From positions 32,701,101 to 32,765,100 of the forward strand of contig CP099840.1 in assembly GCA_030062745.1 (NCBI GenBank): a stretch of DNA of 64,000 nt, given 5' to 3'. A program made the position numbers and the translations under genes. Of the stretch, positions 13,561-28,500 are shown in pieces. The notes beneath the pieces are model-generated. The model had not been told where the DNA came from, ran no database searches, and saw only the letters and a list, made by a program, of their open reading frames with translations. Origin of the DNA: Capitulum mitella (lineage: Eukaryota; Arthropoda; Thecostraca; Pollicipedomorpha; Pollicipedidae). Within the stretch, counting starts at the first letter, position 1. Each line of letters opens with the position of its first letter.

Positions 13561-16500
13561 CTGGTCCGGCCGATTACCGACCACACAAACAATCGGGCGC
13601 GGCCGGGCACGCCGTTTACCGGTAGATGGACGGCTGCGCCTGGCCGGCGGCCGGCCACGTTTTTCTCGGCTTGGCCGCGGCCCGGCTGCCGGTCGTCGCG
13701 GACGCCGACTGAGCAGCGCCGCAATGAGTCGAACCGAGCCGAGCTCAGATGAGCCGAGCCGAGCTGGGCTGAGCCAGCACGCCGGGCCGGCCACACGGGC
13801 CGGCGGCTGACGGGCTGAGCCCGGCACGGACGGCCTGCACCGCGCCGACGCCTGCCACGTCCTCGCGACGGCCGCCTCACGTCCTGTTTACGGCCGGCGG
13901 CGCCGCCGAGTACCAGGCCGGCGGACAGCTGCATCTGTCGGCCGGCGGCACGATGCGCTGACAGCCGCGGCGACGGCGGCCGGCGCCGACACGCCGACCG
14001 CCCGTATATCATAACTCTGAGCGGCGCGCCGCCCGGGTGCTGATGAAATGGAACGTCATAAGTCACCGGGTGGCCGGTGACGGCCGCCCCCGGCCACATC
14101 GATACGCCGCCGGCGCTGTGTGGACCGGACCCGGGTCCACCGCTGGGCCAAAACAAAGGACACAGGACGGCCGGAGGACAGAGGATACAGGACGACGGAA
14201 GGAGGACAGAGGACACAGGGCGGCGGGAGGAGAGAGGACACAGGACGGCGGGAGGAGGACAGAGAACACAGGACGGCCGGAGGACAGAGGATACAAGACG
14301 ACGGGAGGACAGAGGACACAGGGCGGCGGGAGGAGAGAGGACACAGGACGGCAGGAGGAGGACAGAGCACACAGGACGGTGGGAGGACGGAGGATACAGG
14401 ACGGCGGGAGGACGGCAGAGGACACAGGACGGTGGGAGGAGGACAGACGACCTAGGACAGCGGGAGGACAGAGGAAACAGGACAGCGGAAGGAGCAGCCG
14501 TCGGGTCCGGACAGAAGACAGAGGACGGCCGGGGACGGCGGGAGGAGTGGCCGCCGAGCCGGGACACAAGACGGCCGGAGGAGTAGCCGCCGAGCCGGAA
14601 CAGAGGACGGCAGGAGGAGTGGCCGCCGAGCCGGGACAGAGGACGGCGGGAGGAGTGGCCGCCGAGCCGGGACAGAGCACGGCCGGAGGAGTGGCCGCCG
14701 AGCCGGGACAGAGGACGGCGGGAGGAGTGGCCGCCGAGCCGGGACAGAAGACGGCGGGAGGAGTGGCCGCCGACCCTGGTCTGGGCGATGTGGCGCCCGG
14801 GTCGACTGCCAGACGGCAGGCAGGGAGTAGCGGTGTACTGGTCAGTCCCGTGAACGCCAAACTGCGCGATCATACCGCGAGGAACGACGGCCAACACCAG
14901 AACAGGCGAGCCAGATAACCAGACAGACGGTTGCAGCACACGGAAAGCGGTGAGCGTCAGACAAGCAAAGCCCATTCACAGCCAGGCCGGCCGGAGAAAG
15001 GGCTGTACATGGACGGGCAGCCAATCAGGACGAGGAAATTACGATATGGTACGATACGTGAAAAATAAAAAAAATACGTGAAAAAAGGGGAAATGTGTAC
15101 AACGAACCTTAATTTTCCTACAAACCATCAAACGCCCTACTGACATAGTGACGATCACAGAACAACTTCACTAAATCGACGCGAAAATATACGCATGATA
15201 TCACTTCGTTCGCAACTGCTCTTTGCCACCTATTCGCAGCAAGCTGCAGCACACTGATACGCGAGCCTGCCGAGCGGGCTCTATCGTCGGAGGCGGCGCC
15301 ACGCAGTGGCTATTTCTCCGGCAGACGCGGCCCCAACGGCGGGCCGAGCGGGCTGCTCCGTTACCAATACGGGGTCCGAGTGCGCCTCCTCCATCTCCCG
15401 GCCGGCAATAGGCGCGCGGCCGGGCGGTCAGGCCGGGGGTCAGGCCGGGCGCCGGGCAGTCAGGCCGCGGCTCCGGACGGCAGGGTCGGACCGCCGCCGG
15501 CTCCGACAGAGGCCCGCCGCCGGCCCCGACAGAGGCCCGCCGCCGGCTCCGACAGAGGCCCGCCGCCGGCCCCGACAGAGGCCCGCCGCCGGCTCCGACA
15601 GAGGCCCGCCGCCGGCCGTGACGCGACAACAGACCGCTCCGTCCTGTCCGGTGGATTTGCAGCCGGCCGCCGCCGCAATTTCGCTACGCAGCCGCGGCCG
15701 ACACGGGGCCATATTCCGGCGGGCGGCCACCGCGTGTAAACATCGCCGGCGGCGGTCGCCGCCGGCAGTGTCTCCCATTAGCCGAGCCGACCCCGGGGGC
15801 GGCGGCGGCGGCGGCGGCGTCGGAGGCCGCGGCGGCCGCCCGCGGGCCTCCGCTCGGCTAATTCCCGCCATCGCTCAGCGGCTGGCGTGGAGCGAGATGG
15901 GCGAGCGGGCTCCGCTCTGCGCCGCTCCGTTCCGCCGTTCTCCGTTCCGCCGGCGGCGGAGACCGCACTCTCCAGCCTCCAGCGGCGCACCGCGCCCCGG
16001 ACGGACCGACAGAAGCCGGACTGGAGCGGGCAGAACGAACCGAGAGGAGCTCCAACGGGCCAGGCACGACGGTCTGGGAGAAAGCCAGCTGGACGGAGCA
16101 CGACGGTGTGAGAGGAAACCCGACTGGACGGAGGAGGCGTGACAAGACCACGCGACGAAAGTTGTCGCAAGATGGCGCTGAGGGTCTGGAGGATGTCAGA
16201 CAAACGCAAAATAAGACAGGATCGGTAACGATGATGCAGAGTCACGTAAGGATATGTACAGAGTGAACAGAAAACGTAAAAAACGAAACGAAAAGCATAA
16301 AAAAACGCGACAAACAATACGGAAATAGTTGCCGATTTCAGGTGAAAGACATAATTTGTCGCGTATTCCGCTATGAACACAACGGCAATGGTGGCAGGGG
16401 CAGAACGGCAGTATACAACAACGTGACGATAAAAGAAATAAAAACAAAACAGCGTCGTGACGATAAAAGCAGGCACACATCAACGCAGAAGCGGGGGAGC

Positions 16501-19500
16501 GAAGGCAAAGCGCACTCGGCAAGCCCTCGTAACCAGCCGCCCGCAGAGTTGGCCCGTCCTACGTTCACTTGCAGAGGACCACACCAGAGGACCACCCGGG
16601 TCGGCAGCGGACCACACCCGCCAGGACGGTGGACTCCCGTCGGCAGCGAACCACGCCCGGGCGGCTCCCGTTGGTAGCGGACCACACCCGGGCGGCTCCC
16701 GTTGGAAGCGGACCACGCCCGGGCGGCTACTGTTGGTAGCAGACCACGCCCGGTCGGCTCCCGTCGGCAGCGGACCACGCCCGGCCGGCTCCCGTTGGTA
16801 GCGGATCACGGCCGGTCGGCTCCCGTCGGCAGCGGACCACGTCCGGGCGGCTCCCGTCGGCAGCGGACCACGCCCGGTCGGCTCCCGTCGGCAGCGGACC
16901 ACGTCCGGGCGGCTCCCGTCGGCAGCGGACCACGCCCGGTCGGCTCCCGTCGGCAGCGGACCACGTCCGGGCGGCTCCCGTCGGCAGCGGACCACGCCCG
17001 GTCGGCTCCCGTCGGCAGCGGACCACGTCCGCGCGGCTCCCGTCGGCAGCGGATCACGCCCGCGCGCCTCCCGTTGGTAGCGGACCACGCCCGGGCGGTT
17101 CGGTCCGCTTCAGGCCGGCTCAGCGGGGAGTGCCAGGCGGCGATAGCGCCGGCCGCCGCCGCCGCCGCCCTCCCGCCGCCGCCGTAATTGTATCGCGTCC
17201 TCCGCCGGCCTGATCAAGAAATAAGCCGGTAAATCGGGCGTCCTCCTGCGCGCTCACGCGGACGGGGAGACTGGACGGCCGGACCGGGATGGGTGCAGCG
17301 GTCCGGTCCGGCGGACAGGGGGCCAATGTCAGAGGACGACCTCATCGGGCAGAGGACGTGTGACAGGGATCGGTCTGACCAAGCAAAGGGCGTTGCAACA
17401 GGCACGGATCGGTCTGGCGGGGCAGAGAAGTCGGTCTGGCCGAACAGTGGGTGATGTAACAGGCAGGGGTCGGTGTGACCGAGCAGAGGGTGGTGTAACA
17501 GGCAGGGATCGATGTGACCGAGCAGAGGGTGGTGTAACAGGGAGGTATCGGTGTGACCGAGCAGAGGGTGGTGTAACAGGCAGGTATCGGTGTGACCGAG
17601 CAGAGGGTCGTGTAACAGGCAGGGATCGGTGTGACCCGGTACGGCGGCTGGGCCAGCCTTCAATCAGGGCCGAGCAGACCTCAGTGCATGACGCTGTGGC
17701 CAACAAAGCAGCGCGGTTCAGACGGCTCGTGACCGCCGGCAAACGCTAATGGGGTCCAACACACGCCGTGCGTGATTCCCGGTCGGATAACTGGACCGGC
17801 CAAACACGCCAACCTCCGGCGGCTGTTGGTAAGAGGCAGGCTGCTGCGCTACTTTCATTTGGTCAGTCGATTTCGGTAGCGAATGCGATCCTCAACAACT
17901 TCGTCTGAACAGGAATGGGGCCTGATAAAAGCTAGCCAACGAAACAAAGGGTTAAAGTTGGTGTGCATCTGCTAAATCGGCCGTGCCTCTCAAAACTGAA
18001 AACTTTGTGGTGTTGCGTGGAAGAACGGGGACACAAACAAGTCTTCTAAGTTTATGGGCAGCATTATTTTTCCATCCAACGATGTACTACGTAGCAGTGG
18101 CAATATTGTGGCATCAGAGGAGCAACAAAACCATTTTGACGTTCTTGGCGGGCGGTACTCCGTTTGAGAATGCTTCGCTAACCCGAATTGGATTCTGCAT
18201 CTAAACACGTTTTACGATCACATCCGCCGCTCGGGAGAGCCCTCTCACAAACATCGCAACGCGCCGCGTCTGGTTCGACCAGCTCCTTAGGGCGCGCGGC
18301 ACGCTATCCGGCTGGTGTTTACGGGTTTAACCGGCCGGTCCCGGCCGGCGACGGCGCTAACCCAGTTTGCAGTCGACTGAGAACCGTCAGGCCCTCATTC
18401 ATCACGGATCCACTCTGCATTACAATAAGGCCGGCGCGGTGCCGTCCTCGGCGCGTCGACTGGGCGGCGCTCCGTGCGGCCGGGCCGGCCGTCTGGGCGT
18501 CAGCGGGCCGGGCCCGGCGACACCCACACCGGCAGCGCGGCGCCGCCGGAAATATCCCGCCCGGCCCAGCCGGCAATCCGTCATGATTCCGAGACTGGCG
18601 GCTGGCTTCGTCGTTAGCTCAACGCCCTGAGAATCGTATCCCGCCGGGTAAGCCGCCGATGACAACGGCTCTGGAATAAACTCCGCATTCGCGAGATGGT
18701 GGTGTCTGCTGGGCAGCTCAGTCGACCCCGACTGATTAAGTCATCAGTCGGTCCGGCCTCCCCAGTCCGCCTTGGCAACAAGACGGACATTATTAGCGCA
18801 GGCAAGATCTTCCCTGAGCGGCGAGATATTCTTCATGGGCGACGTGGGCGGAACGGGGCCCTTGGCAAACGAGTTCCTAGCGTCATTTCCGCGAGATAAC
18901 TGCATGGAGGGAGACTTGTTGGTATGGCAGGCCGCAGCGGTGGCCAAAACCGAATCCGTTCTCTTCTGGCTGTGATTTATAACCAATAACAAACCACAGT
19001 TTGCTTTCACATCTTTTTCTTTAACAATGGGAGGGACATCAGCATATAACCAGTGAATATATGTACCGGGCAGGAGTTACTGCATGAGTTCACTGACTCA
19101 TCGCGTAACTTGCAAGACGTCGCCTGAAATCTGTTCCCGTAAATCGGAAATTTCGCGGCATTGGGAGGATCGAGTGGCTGCTGACGGACCCTGCTCCGTC
19201 ACAAGAAGAGACCACGGGGTCTTTTTGTGATCAGTACTATGTCAAAAGAGAGACCACGGGATCTTCACTTCCAGCCAGGCAGCGACCAGCCAATACTGTC
19301 ACAAGAAGAGACCACGGGATCTTCACTTCCAGCCAGGCAGCGACCAGCCAATACTATGTCACAAGACAAGACCACGGGATCTTCACTTCCAGCCAGGCAA
19401 CGGTCAGCCAATAATACTATGTCACAACACGAGATCACGGGATCTTCACTTCCAGCCAGGCAGCGACAGGCCAACTGCTGCCAAGCTGAAACGCGCTGGT

Positions 19501-22500
19501 CCAAAGGGCAGGGACCAATGGGGGTCATAAGTTCCTCCGACGCCTGCGACACTGGAACAGAAATACTCGATGACCGATAAAAAAAATAAAAATAAGACAA
19601 AACGGCCTCCATTTCCGAAAGTCGTGTTACCATCCGAAAATTTCTGGATCCGGTCTGTGCGAGTCATAAGTGAAAGGATTTCAACGTTGAAAGACGAATT
19701 ACGACGTCCTCTTTCACTTGCAGTAAATGTCGACATAACAATCTCATTGCCTTTTCCAGATGAAATACATTATCGCACTCATCGAAGCAGACAGGTAAGC
19801 ACTCAGCATGCCCCGAAATATCTACATGATCCTACACAGCTTTTCACCCCATCAGAAGCTTGTTATGTATGTACATACCCACGGATTTTCCTAACCACAA
19901 GCGTCAGGTTCAGATGTTTACAAACACTTCCTTTCAACCAAAAAATGCGGAAGATTTATGAAATTCTGCGTTGCTTCAGTGGAATCTCAGCTATTCATTT
20001 CATTTCAATTTTCGTTTTTTTAGTATTTCTTTATTTCATTTTGTTGTTTACACATGACAATTTCCCTCCAAAAACACCGTGTCCAAACATCCCTCCGTCC
20101 CTTCAATATCATAGAACACTTCACGCTGGGTCGCGCATTTCCCACTCTGCGATCCTGGCACATGATGATGGCCACGAACGTAATCAACTGCTCGCCGGCA
20201 GTAATGCTTTGCAACCGTGCGTGAATCACGTGGCTGTCAGATTCTCTAACCGGAAAAACTTGCAGATGCGCCGACAAAAATATTCATGTCTAGGAAGAAA
20301 TTCGTACGTGAGACCAATTTGCGAGCGCATTCACATTTCTGAGGCGCTGAGGCCGGGAGAAGGGATTCTGGAAGTCTTGCCGTGACGTGGGGGACTCATT
20401 TACGTCAGCTTTGTTTTCCTCCATTTCACAGGGGGGAGGGGGCAGCGTGGTCTCAAGCGACCCTGTGGCTACCGCTCCGCTCCGGACGCCGTCTCCGCCG
20501 GTTCCCCTGAGTCGTGCCGGGTCCATCTGCCGTCGCCCGATACTCCGAGATAACGGCAGTCTTCAGTCGCGCGCCGTCTCCGCCCCGGGCACGCCCAGCG
20601 CTACGAGCCTCCGCGTCCGCTCGGCCGGCGGGGCTGATTAATTTTCGGAACGGCGCGCGCTGTAGCGTTGCCGGCGGCCGTGCTGGCGGCGCGGCGCGGC
20701 GCCGCCGGTTGTTTGTCGGCCCGGCCGGGCCACGCCGCGGCAGGGCGCCGCGTCCGCCGCTAACGACCGCGTCACCTCGCGGCCCGGCGCCCGATATCGG
20801 CCACAGCTGGGGCCGCCGGCCGTGACGCCGGCCCTGATGACCGCCGGCCGGCCGCCAGTCAATACGGCGCCCATGGCCGGCACAGCGGCGCGACCCCGGA
20901 TACGGCCCGCCTCCTGACCCAGTACTCTAAACAGCAGTCCGCCTCCTGTCCCGGTACTCCACACAGCGGCCTGCCTCCTGACCCTGCACTCTACACAGCA
21001 GTCCGCCTCCTGACCCTGCACTCTACATAGCAGTCCGCCTCCTGACCCAGTACTCTACACAGCGGTCCGCCTCCTGACCCAGTACTCTACACAGCCGTCC
21101 GCCCCCTGACCCAGTACTCTACACAGCGGTCCGCCTCCTGACCCAGTACTCTACACAGCCGTCTGCCCCCTGTCCCAGTACTCGACACGGCGGTCCGCCT
21201 CCTGACCCAGTACTCTACACAGCCGTCTGCCCCCTGTCCCAGTACTCGACACGGCGGTCCGCCTCCTGACCCAGTACTCTACACAGCGGTCCGCCTCCTG
21301 TTCCGGTACTCTACACAGCAGTCGCCCTCCTGTCCCAGTACTCTTCACAGCGGTGTCAGCCGTATCGCGGTCCCAGGCCGCTGCTGTCTATCCTCCATTC
21401 TCCCGCCACGCACCGTCGGCTCCAGTGACCTTTACCCGGACAGACGTCGAAGAACGATCAATGCCGACGTCATGTCGGTGCTCTCGTGCCGCGTGGAATC
21501 GAAAAAACCGACTCTGGTCCCGCGGCCTCTGTAGCAGCTGTTGGACCATGTTAAATACGCGCGTCATCAGGAGTCATGTCGCGCGCCGGCCGCGATGGCG
21601 GCTGGAAACAGCCGGCTCGGGGGACTGCGGCGCCATTAGGGGGTAACACACGCCGCCTGAGTGCCGGGAGAGGGCGGCCAGCGCTGACCCTCCCTCCGCG
21701 CCAGTCCGGCCCGCTCCCTGCGGCCGCCGGGGAGCCGCAGCCGGCCGTCTCCGGTGTCCGTCCCTGAGGGGCCGGGACCAGGCCGCGGCCCGGCCCGGCC
21801 CCTGCCGGGCGCGGTGATCGGCGACCGGCGCCGGCCACAACATCGCACCGTTACGCCTCCCGAGGTCTCTCCGGCCGCGTCCGGCTCCCGCGGCGACAAG
21901 TCCCCGACGTGAACACAACACAACACAGTACAACACAACAGTCGGCGCCAGCCGCACTGGGACCGCGTACACGGTCCCGCTGTGGGCTGCGCGTCCCGGG
22001 CCGAGCCGAGGGACGTCAGGACGGCGCGGCCGGCCGGCGGCCGTCAGACCGAGCGGCGCTCCTCCGGCCTCGCCGGGGGACGGAGCACCGCTCCAGCGGC
22101 GGCTCGCGGCCCAATAATGCACGCCGCTGCATGCGCCGACGGTCGGGTACGCCCCGGCCCGCGCCGGCGACCCATTCACGGCGCCAGACGTGCCCCGACT
22201 CTGGGCCCCGTCACGGCGCCGCGCAAATCCAATCAGCAAGAGTGCGGCCCGGAATAAAGCCCGAAATCGCCACCGAATGGCAACGCGGACCATGTATGCT
22301 TTTAGCGCCGGATCAGCCGCACGACGGATAAACGTATGGGCCCGAGCTTTCTCCGGCAGTTCACGGTCCCCAGGGACCCAAGTTTGCGGCGATCAAAAGG
22401 GCCGGCCTTAAAAGCGGCAGCGATGTGAATGCATGAAACATAAAGAGGACTTTCCGAGAATCTGAGCGGAAAGACGTTCATCCGAAACATTTCCTTGGCA

Positions 22501-25500
22501 CGCGAGTGATTTTAACGAATTTCCTGAGGAACCGCGCAATGAATGTAAATAAACGTCAAATGCCTTTCCAAACCAGCTGAGCCACGGTCGGCTTCTGCGC
22601 GTTTCGGCCGGCTAAGGAAACCCCTGGGGGGGGGGGGCCGCCGCGCCCCGACCGCCTCTGGACGGGGACGGGGACCACATGGACCGGCACTGCCCGGTCC
22701 AGGGGCCTACAGGCGGCCGGGGGCGCCGGCTCACGACCGGCCAGCGGTCAGAATAACATCGGCGGCCGGCCGGACGCCGCCGGCTGCGGCGCCCGGCTGC
22801 GGCGCCCGCCCGGTCGCCGTCGCCGATGTTGTTTTAGGGCCGGCCGAGTTCCGGCCGTTCTCGCGCGGCGGTCGCCCGTCGGCCGGTCGGTGAGGACGAA
22901 CCGTCGGTCAGACAGCCGCAGACCGCGCCTCCGTCAGCGGAGCGCGCGGCGGCGGGCCGCAGGCGACGGTCGCGCGCTGCGTGACGGCAGCACCCGCAGG
23001 CGACGACCGAAGCCAAGATCCAGCGGGGACCTGGCCACACTGCACAATGACTCAGGGGAGAATGGGCCATCCCCACACTGGAGCCACGACCCAGGGGGAC
23101 CGGGCCAACCCCCTCAACAGAGCCACGACCCAGGGGGACTGTGACACCCCCAAACCGGAGCCACAACCCATGGAGGCCGGGCCACCAACGCACTGGAGCC
23201 ACGATCTGGGGGGACCGGGCCACCCTGCGTTGTAACAAAAATGCGGCCTTTTTACGATGCAAAGTCACTTGCAATGACGTGGCCGACTGAAATGGACATA
23301 CGGAGATGTGACTAATGAAAGCAAATGATATCTGACGAACCACATGTAATTTATATTTATCAGAAATTGACACTATATTGATATTTCACATCGGACTGCA
23401 GGCACCCGGCCCGCACCGAGCCTGACTGCTTCACTCAGGCCGTGACGGCCAGCCTCTGCCCGGTCCTGGTACCGCTCCGGCGGTCCGGGCAGGGCGGCCG
23501 GTCACTGACCTTGGTCTGGATCAGCTGCTGGACCGTGTCCAGGGCGCGCAGGCGCAGCTCGGTGGGCGCGTTCTGGGCCAATCGGCCGATCTCGGCCATA
23601 CAGCTGGTCATGGCAGCGCCTGGCGGCACGGCGGCGACAGTCACAGGTGGTCCGGGAGGGGAAGACGACTGATTAGCACGGAGAGGCACGTCAAAGGAAC
23701 GCACCAAACAGGATAGTGAGCACGTCCCCATCGCACAACGGTCTCAGAGGACGGAGCGAGGCACAGGAACGCTTCATACGAGGCAGACAAACCAAATATC
23801 AGATACGCTTCCATCGCATTACGGACTCCAGGGAAGGAGTGCGGCACAGTAACGCACGGTAAACAGGGCAGTAAACACGCCTCCATCGCATCACGGACCA
23901 AGAGGATGGGAGAGACGTGACGCAGTAACAAACCAGCACGGCGGTAAACACGTCTCCACCACATCACAGACTCGGAGGGTGGGCAGAGAAGCGGCACCGT
24001 ATCACACCAAACAGAACCGTAAAAACGTCGCCATCGCATCATGGACTCCGAGGATGGGAGCCAAACAGGACAGAAAACACGACTCACGGCATCGCGGACT
24101 CAGATATCTGCCACCTGAAACCCCAGCAGACCGAAAGATTACAGGCCGCCATCTGTAACTGTCACCGGTGCGGCCCGGATAATAAAGGCCTCCACGCAGC
24201 CCGCTAAATCGATACGCCGGAGGGCGGGGCGGGGCGCGGCGGAAAGTTCAACCTCTTACGTCAAGCGGCGGCGCCGTGCTTAATCGCCGCCCGCTGGAAT
24301 GGCCGGCCCGTCCGGCGGCCACGAAAACACGTCATCAGCATATCGGCGGGCGGCGGCGGCCTCCTTTGGCCGGCGCCCCGCCCGGCCGGCCCGGTAACGA
24401 GGCGCAGTCCGGCGAAACGAGCGGCGATCGGTCCGGCCGACCGCGGCTCCGGCCCGTCCGCCCCGGCGGCCCGGCCCGACTGGAGGCGGCGGCGGCGGGA
24501 TTCGACGCCGGAGGAGGCGTGCCGGCGAGCAGCCGACGCTTGTTAGGCGTACCGAATGCCGAGCGTGGAGAGGACGCCCTCCTTTCGCAGACCTGAAGCC
24601 GTTCGGTGAAATGCACGGAGGCGGAATCCTCGGAAACGGGGGCGAGCTTGCGCCGTCTCCAGGGCGGCTTCGACCCCCCCCCCCCCCCAACTCCCCCGAA
24701 ACTTATCACCGCGCCGTTACGGAGTCCGGCCGCCGGCCGCCCACGCTGCGTTAGCACCGGAACGCAGTCTCTCCCACGCGACGACGCCGTCGGGCCCCTG
24801 AACGGCCGCGCCGACGGGCCGCCCACAGCGGCGGCGGCGGCGGACGGGACGGCTCGGAATCCGGCCGATCCGCGGGAGGAGCCTCATCAGGATCGGGCCG
24901 TAATACCGGCCGCCACTGCCGCAGCCGACGGCGGCCGGGCGGCGGCTCCGAACCCACCGTCCGGATCAGCTGAGCGGCCGGGGATCGGCCGGCGCGCCCT
25001 GCCTCCCACCGCCCGCCCGACAGGCCCGGCCGGGCACGACGGAGCGCGCGGAGAACGCTGTCGCGCGGCGATCGATTGGCAAACCAGCCGTGCAGCGGCT
25101 GGCGGCGGCACGAAGGCAGTCATTTTTCAGCGCCCTCCGCCGGCCGGCGATTCTGTCTGACACAGGCAGCAGCGTCTGCCGCTGACATTTAGCCCTGCAC
25201 CTCCAGGGAGGCCGGCCCGACGCGGCCCACACCGCCGCCGCCGCAGCCGCCCAGTCCGCTGAATCACCACCGGGCGGCCGTCAGCGGTGATGCAGAACTC
25301 TGACTTGCTCCAGGAGGCACTCCCCGCCCTTTTGGTCGCACCGCGCGGTGGCGGGCGATGGCACCAGTAGCACCTGGCCCGGCGGAGTCACGTCCAGACG
25401 CCGCCGCTAGCTGCCATGCCGCCATACGTGTGTCGGCGCTCCGGTTAGTTGCCATATACCCCAGACTCAGGTCCAGATTCGACAGTGCACGCAACAGCTG

Positions 25501-28500
25501 TTAGCTGTGACCAGACAAGGTAGCAGCCTCCTGTCTGCCGGGCTCCTGTCCAGACACAACAAGTCTCGGTCCCCACCCTGTCTGCGTCTGGAAGTCGGCA
25601 GCAGCCTCGGCACCCACCCTGTCTGTCAGCTGTGTCTGGGAGTGGGCAGCAGTCTCGGCCCCCACCCTGTCTGCCAGCTGCGTCCGGAAGTGGACAGCAG
25701 CCTCGGCACTCACCCTGTCTGCCGAGCGCCAGTTTGCCGGCCGGCGTCATGCCCAGGCAGGCGAGCGTGTCGAGCGCGGCCAGCCGGCGGGCCTGGTCCG
25801 GCTCGGCCACCATCGAGAGCACGGCGCCGGCGAACGCCGGGTAGCGCGACAGCACGTGCGCCGGCCGGTCGTGGCCCACCTGGCCGAAAAACTTCATCAC
25901 ACCTGCCGGAGGGAGGGCTCACTCAGGAGGGGGGGGGGGGCACTCCAGTCCGGCGACCGCGCCGCCGGCCGGAGCCGACCCGAACAAACTCCTAACTCGA
26001 TCACGAGGCCGCCGACAAATCAAATCTGCGCGACACAACGTGCCGCTCGCCGACAACGCGGTCGGTTCGTGCGGCCGACGTGAATTAAATTGGCTTTTTC
26101 GCCTGCCAACAACGGGCCCAGACAGAATTAATCCAGTTATATGGCTTCTGGGAACGGGGCCGTAAGAAACGCGACCCCTTCCACGAAATATAACGTCAGA
26201 GATTAGCCGGCCGCCACGAATCACGAAACCATTCGAATCAAACATTCATGGGATCGATCCTCAAGCCACGAGCGGGCAGGCGCAGCCGGCCGCCGCCCCC
26301 CCCCCTGCCAACCTGGCAGCACGTAGTCGTGCATGGCAGCGTCTTCCGGAGAGGTGAGCACCTTCTCGAGCCGCTGCGTCACGCCGTCCGATTCCAGGTG
26401 CTCGAACCCGTGGTCTGCCGGCGAACACAGACGGTGCCGATGCCGCTGCTGCTAACGGCGCTGGCAAGCTCCATCGCACCGTGTCGGTTGCAGAAAGAAG
26501 CACGCTAAACGCGGAAGCTTGTCTTAAGGCCGTCAACCAAACCAAGATCCGCGGAACTTCACAACATCTTGTCTCCAAAACGATTAATCGCAAACTCCCA
26601 CCATCTCCGCGATCAGCTCCCGACGTGTCTCACCTGTGCGCGCTAGCGTGGTGAGGAGCTCGAGGGCATTGAGCAGGACCAAGATGTCGCGGCCGAACGC
26701 CTCCTGAATCAGCTCCGGCAGCAGCCCCACGTCCGTCATCAGTTTCATGTTTTCCCGCGACACGCACGCCACGTTTACCGCCACCTAGCGGGTGGAAACG
26801 GAACTGACAGGTTCAGAAATTACCCGCAGGTGGCATACTTGTAGGCTTTCTCCGGCTACAGCACAGAAAAACCGACAGGACTATCATCGTTAGTCATGTT
26901 ACAGACGTGTATGGACATCAACCGCTGAACCAAATTCATCACAGCTGTTGCAACTCCCATGTTCATCCTGTATTTGCTGAACACAAGCAAGATTACAAAC
27001 TGGCAATGAGTGGCAAGTCGTCAAAAATATGTCCCCCCATTGTACTGAAACGAGGATTTCCTGACAGGGCCAAGGCATTCACAATGATTAGTTAGGTCAT
27101 TAAGGGCTCTGAAAGCTCCAGAGGCCTTATTTCGCTCAAGCAGCAACAGCAGCTATGCTGTAATCGCCAGTGATCCCTACCGTCGCCGGCGGGCCCCCCA
27201 GCAGTCGGTGACTCCCACCTCGTACACGCGGTAACGGACCACGTCACTGACGCCCATCGTCTGCCGCAACTGGTCCAGCAGCGGTGGGCTGAACACCAGC
27301 AGGGCGCCCTGCTGGCCGCAGCAGGCCAATGACGTCACCACGCGCATCACCACCGACGCCACGGACGACTCCCGCGAGCCTGGCCGCAGAGGTGGAACGA
27401 TGAGGCATGTACATGGGGTGCGGTCCACACACAAAAACAAATGAAGGGGAACATGAAGACAATGCCAACAAACAGACCCTCAACATCACATGGTGCATAA
27501 CCACAGCTACCAGAAACTTTCTTTCAAGCAGTATTTTATAGTCTTGGAATCACAAATGATTTGCCAAGCTCAGCTGGAACAATGAAACCTCCAATAACTT
27601 ACCAATGCAAGCAACAACATTCTTCAAAAACTCAGTGTGAAGTTTCAGAGCCCTGAAGGCATCCTCATCTGTAACACATCTCTCCACCTGCAAATTAATT
27701 AACAAGAATCACATATCTCCACATTGTAAAAACAACAGTAAGGAACAACATGTTAATAATGTGGCTGGTGTTTCTTGGACAGGACTAAGGAGTTGCCATG
27801 GGTGGTTCAGAGGTACATGTAATACCAGCAACAAAAAACCTAATAAGTACAAGTTTACCTCCACTTTTTTGGGGGGCTGAGATGTCAACATCTATGTAGG
27901 TTGAACCTAAAATTTTCATGCAAACTTCCCTTACAGATGCAACACTTGCTTTTTGTTATATAAGACCAAATTTCTGCCATGTTATCACATTTTATTGTTT
28001 ATATCCTGTTCCTTGAATCCAACATAAGGCCTATGAACATAACCATGAAAAAACAACAGGTTGGATTGTACAAAAAAAACACATCTTCAGCATACATGCA
28101 CAAACAATCCAGAAGTGAATAGGGTGAACAAAGCAATCACTAAATGGTTGAAAGGAATGACACGTGATATCCTCTCCAATGTAGATGTTTACTACAAAGT
28201 GATATAGTAAAAGTATGTGTGCTATGAGATGAGGCAGTTAAAAATTCATTATTCATGAAAAACACCTATTAATTGGCATGCCAAACAGCAAATGCCCATA
28301 ATAAAACTAGCCCCAGACAACCAACCTGTTTGAGGACCATCAGCTTAACAGGTTCCATGGGATGGTTGAGAGCCCTCTCCAGCTCTGTGGGGTATCGGCG
28401 GATGATGACGGCAGCCGGGATGGCAGTCAGCAGCTTGCTTAGCACATCAGAGCTTGTCTCTACTTGCTCTCTGCAGAGTAAGACAGCCAGGATATGATAA

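Larger units (their letters stand above)
12846..23509. other. PSMD5 intron 8 (about 10.7 kb)
   Basis: A very large intron compared with the others in this gene. It is packed with GC-rich minisatellites (about 14150-14780, 15488-15618, 16590-17095, 17430-17640, 19200-19480, 20915-21345, 23075-23225), a TA-rich microsatellite at about 13277-13340 and a 271-codon open frame on the plus strand. The remaining long open frames are minisatellite read-through. Confidence 0.75.

Noticed and set aside
13488..14975. 495-codon minus-strand frame
   Set aside because: It crosses GC-rich minisatellites with periodic translation and no recognisable domain.
16371..17187. Repetitive frames of 100-200 codons on both strands
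   Set aside because: They are read-through of the 31-bp minisatellite in several frames.
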